DNA of 64,000 nucleotides from Flavobacterium soli DSM 19725 (lineage in GTDB: Bacteria > Bacteroidota > Bacteroidia > Flavobacteriales > Flavobacteriaceae). Below, in pieces: positions 44,443 through 51,885 of the stretch. Numbering within the stretch: position 1 is the first letter of the stretch; each line of letters opens with the position of its first letter. The position numbers and the translations under genes are program-made. The stretch covers positions 434,001 to 498,000 of the forward strand of contig NZ_AUGO01000002.1 in the NCBI RefSeq assembly GCF_000422705.1, in the 5' to 3' direction. Below the pieces are notes generated by a model. That model made no database searches. It was not told where the DNA came from and saw only the letters and a program-made list of their open reading frames with translations.

Positions 44443-44595
44443 ATGGCAAAGAAAACCGTAGCAACATTACAGACAGCTTCTAAGAGATTATCAAAAGCCA
44501 TCAAAATGGTGAAATCTCCAAAAACAGGTGCATATACATTCGTAGAATCTATCATGTCTCCAGAACTTGTTGATGAATTCTTGAAAAAGAAATAA
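44443..44595 (+). CDS. DUF4295 family protein, probable Bacteroidota ribosomal protein
   Basis: This 50-residue basic protein (MAKKTVATLQTASKRLSKAI, SPKTGAYTFVE, ending LKKK) follows rpmG by 74 bases in the same operon and has the length and composition of a ribosomal protein. DUF4295 is specific to Bacteroidota. From memory, the cryo-EM ribosome of a Flavobacterium contained an extra 50S protein of this kind, called bL38; I am not certain that this is the same family. Confidence 0.85.
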   Translation: MAKKTVATLQTASKRLSKAIKMVKSPKTGAYTFVESIMSPELVDEFLKKK

Positions 44596-44614
44596 TTCAA
44601 AATACAGTATATAC

Positions 44615-44647
44615 AAAAGCTACTTTCAACTCGGAAGTAGCTTTTTT
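44615..44647 (+). terminator. terminator of the rpmB operon
   Basis: AAAAGCTACTT pairs with AAGTAGCTTTT, followed by T-run. Confidence 0.92.
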
Positions 44648-44652
44648 ATTTT

Positions 44653-44660
44653 TATATTTG
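44653..44660 (+). promoter_or_regulatory. -7 element for ftsY
   Basis: TATATTTG matches TAnnTTTG, directly after the operon terminator. It would give ftsY a leader of about 205 bases containing the composite repeat B. Confidence 0.5.
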
Positions 44661-44703
44661 TCGTAAAATTTTAAGGAGCAAGGCAAAAGACATTTTTTAA
44701 TCG

Positions 44704-44777
44704 TAGTTCCCGCTTTCCATTACAATCTTATTGTTCTGAACCCCAGAACAAAAAGGATTTCCATTGCAATCGGGGCT
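44704..44777. repeat. composite palindromic repeat, copy B
   Basis: It begins AGTTCCCGCTTTCC, has an inner hairpin (TTGTTCTG/CAGAACAA around AACCC), then AAAAAGGATTTCC, and ends AATCGGGGCT. It lies in the ftsY leader. Compare copy A at 34939. Confidence 0.75.
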
Positions 44778-44837
44778 AAAATGAAGACAAAAGGCATTCT
44801 TTTAACTTTAGGAAAAAAATCCTAAATCCTTATCCCG

Positions 44838-44853
44838 TCCCGAAATTTCGGGA
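44838..44853. repeat. TCCCGAA/TTCGGGA palindrome, copy B
   Basis: TCCCGAAATTTCGGGA: perfect 16-base palindrome 25 bases before the ftsY ATG, flanked by imperfect outer arms (TCCCG / CGGGA). Confidence 0.9.
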
Positions 44854-44877
44854 TCGGGACTAAATCTAAAGTAAAAA

Positions 44878-45831
44878 ATGAGTTTTTTTAAAAGAATATT
44901 TTCATCCGAAAAAAAGGAAAGTCTCGACAAAGGACTTGAAAAGACAAAAACAACTTTCTTTTCTAAGCTAACCAAAGCTGTAGCAGGAAAATCAAAAGTT
45001 GACGACGAAGTACTCGATAATCTGGAGGAAATCCTAGTTGCCTCAGATGTTGGGGTGGATACCACTTTAAAAATTATCAAGCGAATTGAAAAACGTGTTT
45101 CCGAAGATAAATACCTCGGAACCGACGAGCTCAATCAAATTCTTCGTGAGGAAATAGCTGCTTTATTATCGGAAACCAATACTGGAAACGATTCAGAATT
45201 TGAAATTCCAAAAGATAAAAAGCCTTATGTGATTATGGTGGTTGGTGTAAACGGAGTTGGAAAAACCACGACTATCGGTAAGCTTGCTTATCAATTCAAT
45301 AAAGCCGGCTATAAAGTAGTTCTTGGTGCAGCCGATACTTTTCGTGCAGCTGCAATCGACCAATTGCAAATTTGGGCAGACAGGGTTGGAATCCCAATCG
45401 TGAAACAGCAAATGGGAAGTGATCCAGCTTCTGTAGCTTTTGATACTTTAAAATCTGCTTTAACCCAAAATGCAGATGTGGTGATTATTGATACTGCAGG
45501 ACGTTTGCACAACAAGGTTAACTTGATGAACGAGCTGACGAAAGTGAAGCGAGTGATGCAAAAAGTAGTAGAAGACGCTCCACACGATGTGATGTTGGTT
45601 TTGGATGGTTCTACTGGTCAGAATGCTTTTGAACAAGCAAAACAATTTACAGCTGCAACCGAAGTAACCTCATTAGCGGTTACAAAACTAGATGGAACCG
45701 CAAAAGGTGGAGTTGTTATTGGAATTTCAGATCAATTCCAGATTCCTGTTAAATACATCGGAGTAGGTGAAGGAATAGAAGATTTGCAAGTATTTAATAA
45801 ATTTGAATTTGTAGATTCTTTTTTCAAATAA
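44878..45831 (+). CDS. ftsY: signal recognition particle receptor FtsY
   Basis: This 317-residue SRP GTPase has GVNGVGKTTTIGKL (P-loop), ADTFRAAAIDQL, DTAGRLHNK and TKLDGTAKGG. It delivers ribosome-SRP complexes to the translocon. The acidic A domain of enterobacterial FtsY is absent; a short helical N-terminus (SFFKRIFSSEKKESLDKGLE) takes its place. Confidence 0.97.
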   Translation: MSFFKRIFSSEKKESLDKGLEKTKTTFFSKLTKAVAGKSKVDDEVLDNLEEILVASDVGVDTTLKIIKRIEKRVSEDKYLGTDELNQILREEIAALLSETNTGNDSEFEIPKDKKPYVIMVVGVNGVGKTTTIGKLAYQFNKAGYKVVLGAADTFRAAAIDQLQIWADRVGIPIVKQQMGSDPASVAFDTLKSALTQNADVVIIDTAGRLHNKVNLMNELTKVKRVMQKVVEDAPHDVMLVLDGSTGQNAFEQAKQFTAATEVTSLAVTKLDGTAKGGVVIGISDQFQIPVKYIGVGEGIEDLQVFNKFEFVDSFFK

Positions 45832-45840
45832 TAGTTACAA

Positions 45841-45999
45841 ATGAAGCAATTGAAACCTTTACATCTTTACTTGATTTTTATAGTCATAATAATTATTGCA
45901 AGGTGTTTTGAAAATAAACTTCCTTTACTTTATTATATTTTAGTAGTTATAGGATTTGTGTTTTTCTTTTTAGCTTTAAAAAAATACTTTAAGAAATAA
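45841..45999 (+). CDS. 52-residue two-helix membrane protein
   Basis: ATG 9 bases after the ftsY stop and TAA at 45997. The protein has two hydrophobic segments (HLYLIFIVIIIIA and YYILVVIGFVFFFLAL) joined by a short charged loop (RCFENK) and ends KKYFKK. Read in all frames, this is the only hydrophobic ORF in the gap, and the spacing suggests cotranscription with ftsY. Family not recognised. It could be a small protein specific to the genus. Confidence 0.6.
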   Translation: MKQLKPLHLYLIFIVIIIIARCFENKLPLLYYILVVIGFVFFFLALKKYFKK

Positions 46000-46001
46000 G
46001 A

Positions 46002-46033
46002 ATAAATGCGTTATTGATATAACGCATTTATTT
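46002..46033. terminator. bidirectional terminator
   Basis: AATAAATGCGTTAT pairs with ATAACGCATTTATT. It overlaps the end of the convergent serine hydrolase gene. Confidence 0.85.
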
Positions 46034-47093
46034 TTTGCCATAATTCTTCGTCAAAACCAGAAAGTGCAAAGGTTGGATTATCTGGATTAGCAACATCTCC
46101 CATTCGGATCACGACCATTTTTTTACTTGGAATTACATAAATTTTTTGATCGTTTTTTCCTAATGCCATAAACATGTCATTTGGTCCAGACGAAATTAGA
46201 GTTCCTTGAAATTCAAATTGGGTTTGTGGTAAATGATAACTTGATTTTCCATTCAACCACCATAAATAACCGTAAGCTTCATTTATATTTTGAGAAGTTG
46301 TGGTGGAAGCCGTAAAATAATTTTCATTCAAAATGACTTCGTTTTCCCATTTTCCTTTGTTGAGTATCAGCAGGCCAAAACGTGCCATACTTCTTGTTGT
46401 ACTAGTGTAAACGCTGTTGTTTCCGAGGTTGACCCAATTACCATTCATTCCAATTTTGTCGCGTAATTTTGAATTGAAATAACTATTGTAGGTTTGTCCG
46501 CTTGCTTCGGCAATGACATCTTGAAGTTTCACGTAGACATTGTGATAAGCCCAACGCGTTCCAGCATCAGCTTTATAAGTCAAACATTCTGGAGTGACGC
46601 AATCTTCGTTTTCTTGATCGTCAATTCCAGAGGTCATGGTAAGTAAGTGCTTGTTGGTAATGAGATTTTCTTTTTCTGGAGTCAGACTTGTCCATCCCAT
46701 TCCCAAATAATCCGAAACTTTGTCGTTGATATTGAGTAGGTTTTCCTGTTCGGCAATTCCTGTCATGGTTGCAGTCAGGGTTTTTCCGGCACTTGCCCAA
46801 TACCAATTTGTGGTGGCTGTATGTCCGTTGAAGTAGTTTTCGAGTACTATTTTTCCATCCACTAAAATGATGAATCCTTTGGTGTGTTTTTGTTCCAAAA
46901 AGGTGAGCAGTGGTGCAACTGCGTTTTCGTTCCAACCTAATTCAGAAACGGTTTTGGTTTCCCAAGTTGTGCCTTGAAGTGGAGGGAAGTATAGTGTTTG
47001 TTCTGGATCTGGATTGGTGTTTGGGCTTTCATCGGAAGAGCTGCATCCTAAAAACGAGATGAAAATCAGGGAGATGAAGTAAAATTTTTTCAT
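46011..47093 (-). CDS. serine hydrolase (class C beta-lactamase-like) lipoprotein
   Basis: This 360-residue lipoprotein has a lipobox (ISFLGC). The beta-lactamase/penicillin-binding fold is shown by the SxxK motif in WASAGKTLTA, a YxN motif in WAYHNVYVKL and a late glycine-rich segment (QGTLISSGPNDMF). Such proteins are esterases, D-amino peptidases or modified PBPs rather than true beta-lactamases in most genomes. No neighbour suggests a pathway. Confidence 0.88.
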   Translation of the reverse strand: MKKFYFISLIFISFLGCSSSDESPNTNPDPEQTLYFPPLQGTTWETKTVSELGWNENAVAPLLTFLEQKHTKGFIILVDGKIVLENYFNGHTATTNWYWASAGKTLTATMTGIAEQENLLNINDKVSDYLGMGWTSLTPEKENLITNKHLLTMTSGIDDQENEDCVTPECLTYKADAGTRWAYHNVYVKLQDVIAEASGQTYNSYFNSKLRDKIGMNGNWVNLGNNSVYTSTTRSMARFGLLILNKGKWENEVILNENYFTASTTTSQNINEAYGYLWWLNGKSSYHLPQTQFEFQGTLISSGPNDMFMALGKNDQKIYVIPSKKMVVIRMGDVANPDNPTFALSGFDEELWQKINALYQ

Positions 47094-47395
47094 GTTTTTT
47101 CGGTTTTAGAGTTAGACTTTAAAGATAGAAAATAGTTTAATGGGTTGACCAAAATTTATTCTTGGCCTAAAGTTTCGGATGGCGAAGCCAGCCTTGACAG
47201 CAACGGAAAGCCTTTTGAAAAAGACAGCTATTTTTTCTTGACTTTGCAGAGCGACCAACGGAAGCTCCTGCAAAGGCATTAGAAAAAAAGCTGGATTTGA
47301 AAAAGCTTGAAGAGAATGGCGAGATGGGCTACAAACAATTAACGTTGTTGGTTTTTATGTGAGGATTTTTAGCTGTATTTTTACTTTTTTAAATT
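47094..47395. other. 302-base gap with a nested hairpin element
   Basis: Between a divergent gene pair. It contains a structured element (47165-47335) described as a repeat. No convincing ORF. Confidence 0.7.
47165..47335. repeat. nested inverted-repeat element
   Basis: Inner stem CTTTGCAG (47242-47249) / CTGCAAAG (47268-47275), perfect; outer stem AGCTATTTTTTCTT (47226-47239) / TTAGAAAAAAAGCT (47279-47292), 12 of 14 bases. Flanked by GGCGAAGCC and GCAACGGAAAGCC motifs. Confidence 0.65.
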
Positions 47396-47818
47396 ATGAT
47401 GAGAAAAGCAGTTTTGATTGTATTGGTTTTGGTGGGTTTGATGTCTTGCCAGGAAAAAGTGAAGCGGGAAGATGTTGCAAAAATCAATGGATATTGGGAA
47501 ATCGAAAAGGTGAGTTTGCCTGACGGAAATGAAAAAAACTACAAGATTAACGAGACGATCGATTATTTTGAAGTGAAAAATGATTCGGGTTTCAGGAAGA
47601 AAGTGACGCCACAATTTGATGGGAAATATTTGGTGAATGATGAATATGAAAAGGTAAAAGTGATGATGGAAGGCGAAAAAGTCGTATTGGAATATACCAC
47701 TGAATATTCGAAATGGAAAGAGGAAGTCCTGGAAGTTTCGGATGAAAAATTGGTATTGAAAAATGCCGCGGAAATGGAATATGAATATAAACGGCCAACT
47801 CCTTTTAGTGTAAAATAA
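47396..47818 (+). CDS. hypothetical lipocalin-like lipoprotein
   Basis: This 140-residue protein has a lipobox LMSC (VLVGLMSC). NGYWEIEKVSLPDG at the start of the mature part and alternating strands (VKVMMEGEKVVLEYTTEY) resemble small lipocalin-like domains of Bacteroidota. Its stop overlaps the start of the DUF721 gene by one base (TAATG), implying translational coupling. Confidence 0.75.
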   Translation: MMRKAVLIVLVLVGLMSCQEKVKREDVAKINGYWEIEKVSLPDGNEKNYKINETIDYFEVKNDSGFRKKVTPQFDGKYLVNDEYEKVKVMMEGEKVVLEYTTEYSKWKEEVLEVSDEKLVLKNAAEMEYEYKRPTPFSVK

Positions 47819-48114
47819 TGGCAAAACGACTCAATAACGAAAGTTCTATAAGTGATGTCTTGAAAGTAATTATTCAGGACAATAAGCTACAAGCGGGAAT
47901 TGATCAGGTTTCGGTTAAAGAAGCTTGGGTTTCTTTGATGGGGAATGGCGTGAACAGTTATACTAAAAATGTGGTGTTGAAAGGTAATACGTTGTATGTG
48001 GAGCTAACTTCGGCGGTTTTGCGGGAGGAATTGAGCTATGGTAAGGATAAAATTATCAAGATGATCAATGAGGAATTCAGGAGAGATCTTGTGAAGGATG
48101 TGGTTCTGAGGTAA
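47818..48114 (+). CDS. DUF721 (DciA-like) protein
   Basis: This 98-residue protein matches DUF721: AWVSLMGNGVNSYTKNVVLKGNTLYVELTSAVLREEL. DciA, a member of the same group, helps load replicative helicase in many bacteria; this short form is only similar. Coupled to the preceding lipoprotein by a one-base overlap, which is an odd pairing. Confidence 0.85.
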   Translation: MAKRLNNESSISDVLKVIIQDNKLQAGIDQVSVKEAWVSLMGNGVNSYTKNVVLKGNTLYVELTSAVLREELSYGKDKIIKMINEEFRRDLVKDVVLR

Positions 48115-48116
48115 TG

Positions 48117-48282
48117 TTCAGTATTCAGTGATCAGTTGTAGTTTTCGGTGTTCAGAGATCATTGTTGAATATAGTGTAAAATATAAAAGTCCAATTTCTA
48201 ATTTAGAAATTGGACTTTTATATTTTAAGATAGTTAGTGTTTACAGCGACTGACCACTGAATACTGATCACTGAATGCTGAC
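48117..48282. repeat. CAGT-rich inverted repeat flanking the terminator
   Basis: TTCAGTATTCAGTGATCAGT (48117-48136) pairs with 48263-48282 at 18 of 20 bases. The long terminator hairpin lies between the arms. Confidence 0.8.
48178..48226. terminator. long bidirectional hairpin between DUF721 and ndk genes
   Basis: A 24-base perfect stem (left arm 48178-48201, right arm 48203-48226) with a minimal loop and T-rich flank. Unusually long for an intrinsic terminator. Confidence 0.85.
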
Positions 48283-48291
48283 CACTGAATA

Positions 48292-48711
48292 CTAGAACTG
48301 TTCTCTTCCAGCGAAGTGGAAAGCACTTTCGATAGCTGCATTTTCATCGCTATCAGAACCGTGAACTGCATTTTCTCCGATTGAAGTTGCATATGCTTTT
48401 CTGATTGTTCCTTCAGCAGCTTCAGCTGGGTTTGTAGCACCAATTAAAGTTCTGAAATCTTCTACTGCATTTTCTTTTTCCAAGATAGCGGCAACGATTG
48501 GTCCTCTTGACATGAATTCTACTAATTCTCCGTAAAAAGGTCTTGCACTGTGAACTGCATAAAATGCTTGAGCATCAGCTACAGTCAATTGCGTTAATTT
48601 CAAAGAAACGATTTTGAAACCACCGTTTGTAATCATTGCTAAAATGTTTCCGATGTGTCCGTTAGCGACAGCATCTGGCTTAATCATTGTAAATGTTCTA
48701 TTTGTTGCCAT
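48292..48711 (-). CDS. ndk: nucleoside diphosphate kinase
   Basis: This 139-residue enzyme balances NTP pools by phosphotransfer through H117 in [23 protein letters not shown] and the C-terminal acidic motif match the family. Own -7 element upstream. Confidence 0.97.
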   Translation of the reverse strand: MATNRTFTMIKPDAVANGHIGNILAMITNGGFKIVSLKLTQLTVADAQAFYAVHSARPFYGELVEFMSRGPIVAAILEKENAVEDFRTLIGATNPAEAAEGTIRKAYATSIGENAVHGSDSDENAAIESAFHFAGREQF

Positions 48712-48731
48712 TGTAATTTTTAAATTTTTGG

Positions 48732-48739
48732 CAAAAGTA
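48732..48739 (-). promoter_or_regulatory. -7 element for ndk
   Basis: TACTTTTG on the - strand matches TAnnTTTG, 20 bases before the ATG. Confidence 0.5.
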
Positions 48740-48802
48740 GCCTTTTAAAGTGATATATTAAAATCTAATTGGTATTGAAGAGATTAAATTTTTGAGAAAA
48801 TA

Positions 48803-48834
48803 AAAATCCCTTGCCGATTTCTTGACAAGGGATT
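48803..48834 (-). terminator. terminator of the triple-repeat T9SS protein gene
   Basis: AATCCCTTG pairs with CAAGGGATT, followed by T-run on the - strand. Confidence 0.8.
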
Positions 48835-48857
48835 AATTTCAATATAATTGCCTAAAA

Positions 48858-50069
48858 CTAATTCTTAATGACTTTTATGGTTTTGATTGCTTGGTCACAA
48901 GTTACTTTTGCAAAGTATATTCCTTGTGGTAAAGCTGATGCGTCAACAGCAATACTATTTGAAGCAGAATTTTTTGTTAGAATTATTTTTCCAACCACAT
49001 CCATAATTTCGATAGCAGAAATGGTTCCATCAGTTGTAAAGTTCCAGATACTATTTGAAGGATTTGGATATACTTTTAACGATTTGATTGCAAATTCAGA
49101 AGTGTTTAGGGCTGAAGCGGTAATGGTATAGGCTAATGTGTTTCTGTTAAAACTGATGTCATAATTTCCAGCGGTTTCCACTACAATGTTCGGACCGTTT
49201 AGTGCTAAAACTCCTGGGGTATCGCTAGATCCCCAGTTTGTATCCCAAGAATTTTCTAATCTAAATTTTATTTCTCCTGCTAAAAGGGCATAATTTGTAA
49301 TGCTATAATTAACTCCATCAGTTGTAATCAGGTCTATATCTCCTCCTTCAAAACCAGTTGGACCTAGAACCGTTCCTAGAAAACCTACACTTTGGTATCC
49401 GAAATTATAGGCAAGAGTTGTTTTGTTAAACGTCACGTTATAAGTGCCTCCAACCACTGGAATATTACTGTTTGGATCGTTCAAAAGAGCTGTGCCACTT
49501 GGAAATGCTGAACTTCCCCAACTGTTTGTCCATTGGTCATTTTCTCTGAATTTTGCATCACCAGTTGTAAAAGTATAATTGTTTAGGGTATAGTTGATTC
49601 CGTCGCTTGTAAACATGTCAACATCTGGTCCATCAAATCCATTGGCAGAAACGGCATCACCAAGAATACCAATTAAAGGGAAACTTACCACATTTGTAAA
49701 ACTGTATGCACCCGTAATTCGGTTAAACGTAACGTCATAAGTTCCAGCAACTGTTAGGATATTGCTTCCATTTTGAGTTGCAACTCCACTTGGAAAATTT
49801 GCATTTCCCCAGTTAATTGTCCAAGCACCATCTTGTCTGAATTTTGCACCACCATCGGCATTTTGTGCTGCATCAAGAACTACTAAACCAGTAATGGTGT
49901 AAGTGATGTTGTCTGTTGTACTCAAAATATGGGTATCTGGAGTTAACGGATCATTATCAGGCCAACCTCCAACGGCTTGTCCAACAATAGAAACTGTTTG
50001 GGCGGTAGCTGTTGAATTAGAAACCAATAGTGCAAAAAATGCTACTAAAAAAAGTAAAGTTTTTTTCAT
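48858..50069 (-). CDS. secreted protein with three SusE/SusF-like domains and a T9SS type A sorting domain
   Basis: This 403-residue protein has a signal peptide (LFLVAFFALLVSNSTATAQ), then three tandem domains of about 95 residues (about 25-125, 130-225, 228-320), each carrying G-x-A/V-GF/GW-x-D...D, a KFRxxxxWxxNWG core and a GTYDVTFN end strand. These resemble SusE/SusF starch-binding modules. Residues about 330-403 form a type A C-terminal signal (KSLKVYPNPSNSIWNF, PQGIYFAKV). The protein is probably sent out by T9SS and anchored at the surface. The pairing of SusE-like repeats with a T9SS tail is uncommon. Confidence 0.85.
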   Translation of the reverse strand: MKKTLLFLVAFFALLVSNSTATAQTVSIVGQAVGGWPDNDPLTPDTHILSTTDNITYTITGLVVLDAAQNADGGAKFRQDGAWTINWGNANFPSGVATQNGSNILTVAGTYDVTFNRITGAYSFTNVVSFPLIGILGDAVSANGFDGPDVDMFTSDGINYTLNNYTFTTGDAKFRENDQWTNSWGSSAFPSGTALLNDPNSNIPVVGGTYNVTFNKTTLAYNFGYQSVGFLGTVLGPTGFEGGDIDLITTDGVNYSITNYALLAGEIKFRLENSWDTNWGSSDTPGVLALNGPNIVVETAGNYDISFNRNTLAYTITASALNTSEFAIKSLKVYPNPSNSIWNFTTDGTISAIEIMDVVGKIILTKNSASNSIAVDASALPQGIYFAKVTCDQAIKTIKVIKN

Positions 50070-50218
50070 ATAAAATCTATTTAATGTTTTGATTATTATA
50101 AAATTATGTAAAAAATCAAGATAAAAAATAGACCGGCAAGAATATCATAAACGAAAACGTTTTCGTATTGATAACTTTTTGTTGGGGGAGTTATAAAAAT
50201 AAGAGATACTGAAAAATT

Positions 50219-51808
50219 TTAGAAAACTATGACGTCGAATTTGTTTTCAAGAGGTTTTAGTTCTTCCATTAATTTCGGAATCAATGCATCACCTACAGTA
50301 ATGTAAAATTCAGAAAAATTTGTCAGCCTTTCTTGTAGACTTTTGTTAGGAAATAGTTCGTTTTGCAAATCAAATATGCGTTCCAATTCTTCTGCATGCT
50401 TTCTTTTTTCAGCTTTCAATAGACGTTTTTCAAGATTCTCCAAGCCTTTTAATTGTTTCGCTTCCTGTGCTTTAACGGCTCCTGAAAATGATTTGTCAGT
50501 TTTGGAAGCAATAGCATGAAGGTTTTCGAATTGCTGTTTTAGAAATGTTTTTTGTTCTGAAAAATCTAATGTAAATGCTGATAGGCTTTTTATTTTTTTG
50601 TTTGCCAAATCTGTTTGTTTTTCAAACAAATCGTGCCAGGAAAGGTTTAGCTTGTCGGCTTTTTTGGCTTGTTTTTCGGTTGCCAATAGTACGGAATTTC
50701 GCAAGAGCAAAACTGGAAAAGTAATATTTACGGCATCAAAATAGGATTTTAGTTCTAGCCAATATGCCAATTCACCACCACCACCGATGTAACACAAATT
50801 GGGTAAAATTACTTCCTGATACAAAGGTCTCATGATGACATTCGGACTGAATTTTTCAGGATGATTTTCCAACGTCTCGATTATTTCTTTTTCGGAAAAC
50901 TTGATATCCGTGTTGTTTATATAATAGGTTTCGTTTTGCAAAATAATTCGTTCCCGCAGTTCATCTTCAATATAAAATAAATTGATATCTCTGGGATTCA
51001 CCTGAATATTGTAATCTTTGAGCTTTTCAGTAGCTTCTAGTACTTTTTTGCTGGAAGTTTGTTCTAGCAATTCTTCTTTTACAAAAGGAATAAACAACTT
51101 TTTCAGGTTTTTATCGTCTGCATCTAAAATCACCAAACCATATTCGCTAAACAATGAATCGGCTAGAAATCGGGTTGCATCTGCAAGATTATCGTGTTGC
51201 AAATAGGCTCCTTCAAACAATTTCTTTAGGGTTTCGGCATCTTGGCCTTGGCCTAATTCTGTACTAAAAACTTCAAAAACTTCTTGCAAACCTTCAGTAG
51301 AAAGTCGGCCAACTGGTCCTGTACTTTCTTTGCTCCAGCGAAATTTCTTCCCTTTGAAATTAAAATAATTAATTTCTTCGAAATCATGGTCTTCTGTAGC
51401 CATCCAATAGATAGGAACAAAATTATATTCGGGATATTTTGCTTTTAATTCTTTTGATAAATTAACGGCAGAGATAATTTTGTAAAGAAAATAGAGCGGT
51501 CCAGTAAATAAATTAAGCTGATGTCCTGTCGTGATTGTAAACGTATTTTCCTCTTTTAACGCTTGGATGTTTTGAAGGGTCAACTGAGAAGCCGCTATAT
51601 TTTGATACTGTTCTTCTAAGACAGAAACAATAATATTTCGATTTTCGGATGGAAAATTATTTTGTTTTTCAAGAATTTGTTCCTTAAAGTTTGCTAAGCT
51701 TGGAAACCGATGGTAAAGTGACTGTAAGTTTTCTTTTTGGTCTAAATAATCATTCATCAAGGGAGTGAAATATCCGGAATTTTGATAGCTGATACAGTCG
51801 GTTGGCAT
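50219..51808 (-). CDS. bshC: bacillithiol biosynthesis cysteine-adding enzyme
   Basis: This 529-residue protein matches BshC throughout: TITTGHQLNLFTGPLYFLYKI, the VPIYWMATEDHDFEEI motif, and GGGGELAYWLELKSYF. BshC ligates cysteine to glucosaminyl-malate to make bacillithiol, the thiol buffer of many Bacteroidota and Firmicutes. No bshA or bshB gene is in the window. Confidence 0.96.
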   Translation of the reverse strand: MPTDCISYQNSGYFTPLMNDYLDQKENLQSLYHRFPSLANFKEQILEKQNNFPSENRNIIVSVLEEQYQNIAASQLTLQNIQALKEENTFTITTGHQLNLFTGPLYFLYKIISAVNLSKELKAKYPEYNFVPIYWMATEDHDFEEINYFNFKGKKFRWSKESTGPVGRLSTEGLQEVFEVFSTELGQGQDAETLKKLFEGAYLQHDNLADATRFLADSLFSEYGLVILDADDKNLKKLFIPFVKEELLEQTSSKKVLEATEKLKDYNIQVNPRDINLFYIEDELRERIILQNETYYINNTDIKFSEKEIIETLENHPEKFSPNVIMRPLYQEVILPNLCYIGGGGELAYWLELKSYFDAVNITFPVLLLRNSVLLATEKQAKKADKLNLSWHDLFEKQTDLANKKIKSLSAFTLDFSEQKTFLKQQFENLHAIASKTDKSFSGAVKAQEAKQLKGLENLEKRLLKAEKRKHAEELERIFDLQNELFPNKSLQERLTNFSEFYITVGDALIPKLMEELKPLENKFDVIVF

Positions 51809-51885
51809 AAGTAGAGGGGCTATATTTTTTGTAAAAATAATTAAAAATAAGGTGATAATTTTTGGTTTAACAAATGGTTGGCATT

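Noticed and set aside
47381-47824. 147-residue - strand ORF opposite the lipocalin-like lipoprotein
   Set aside because: Phe/His/Ile-rich sequence typical of antisense shadows; the + frame has a lipobox and is coupled to the DUF721 gene.
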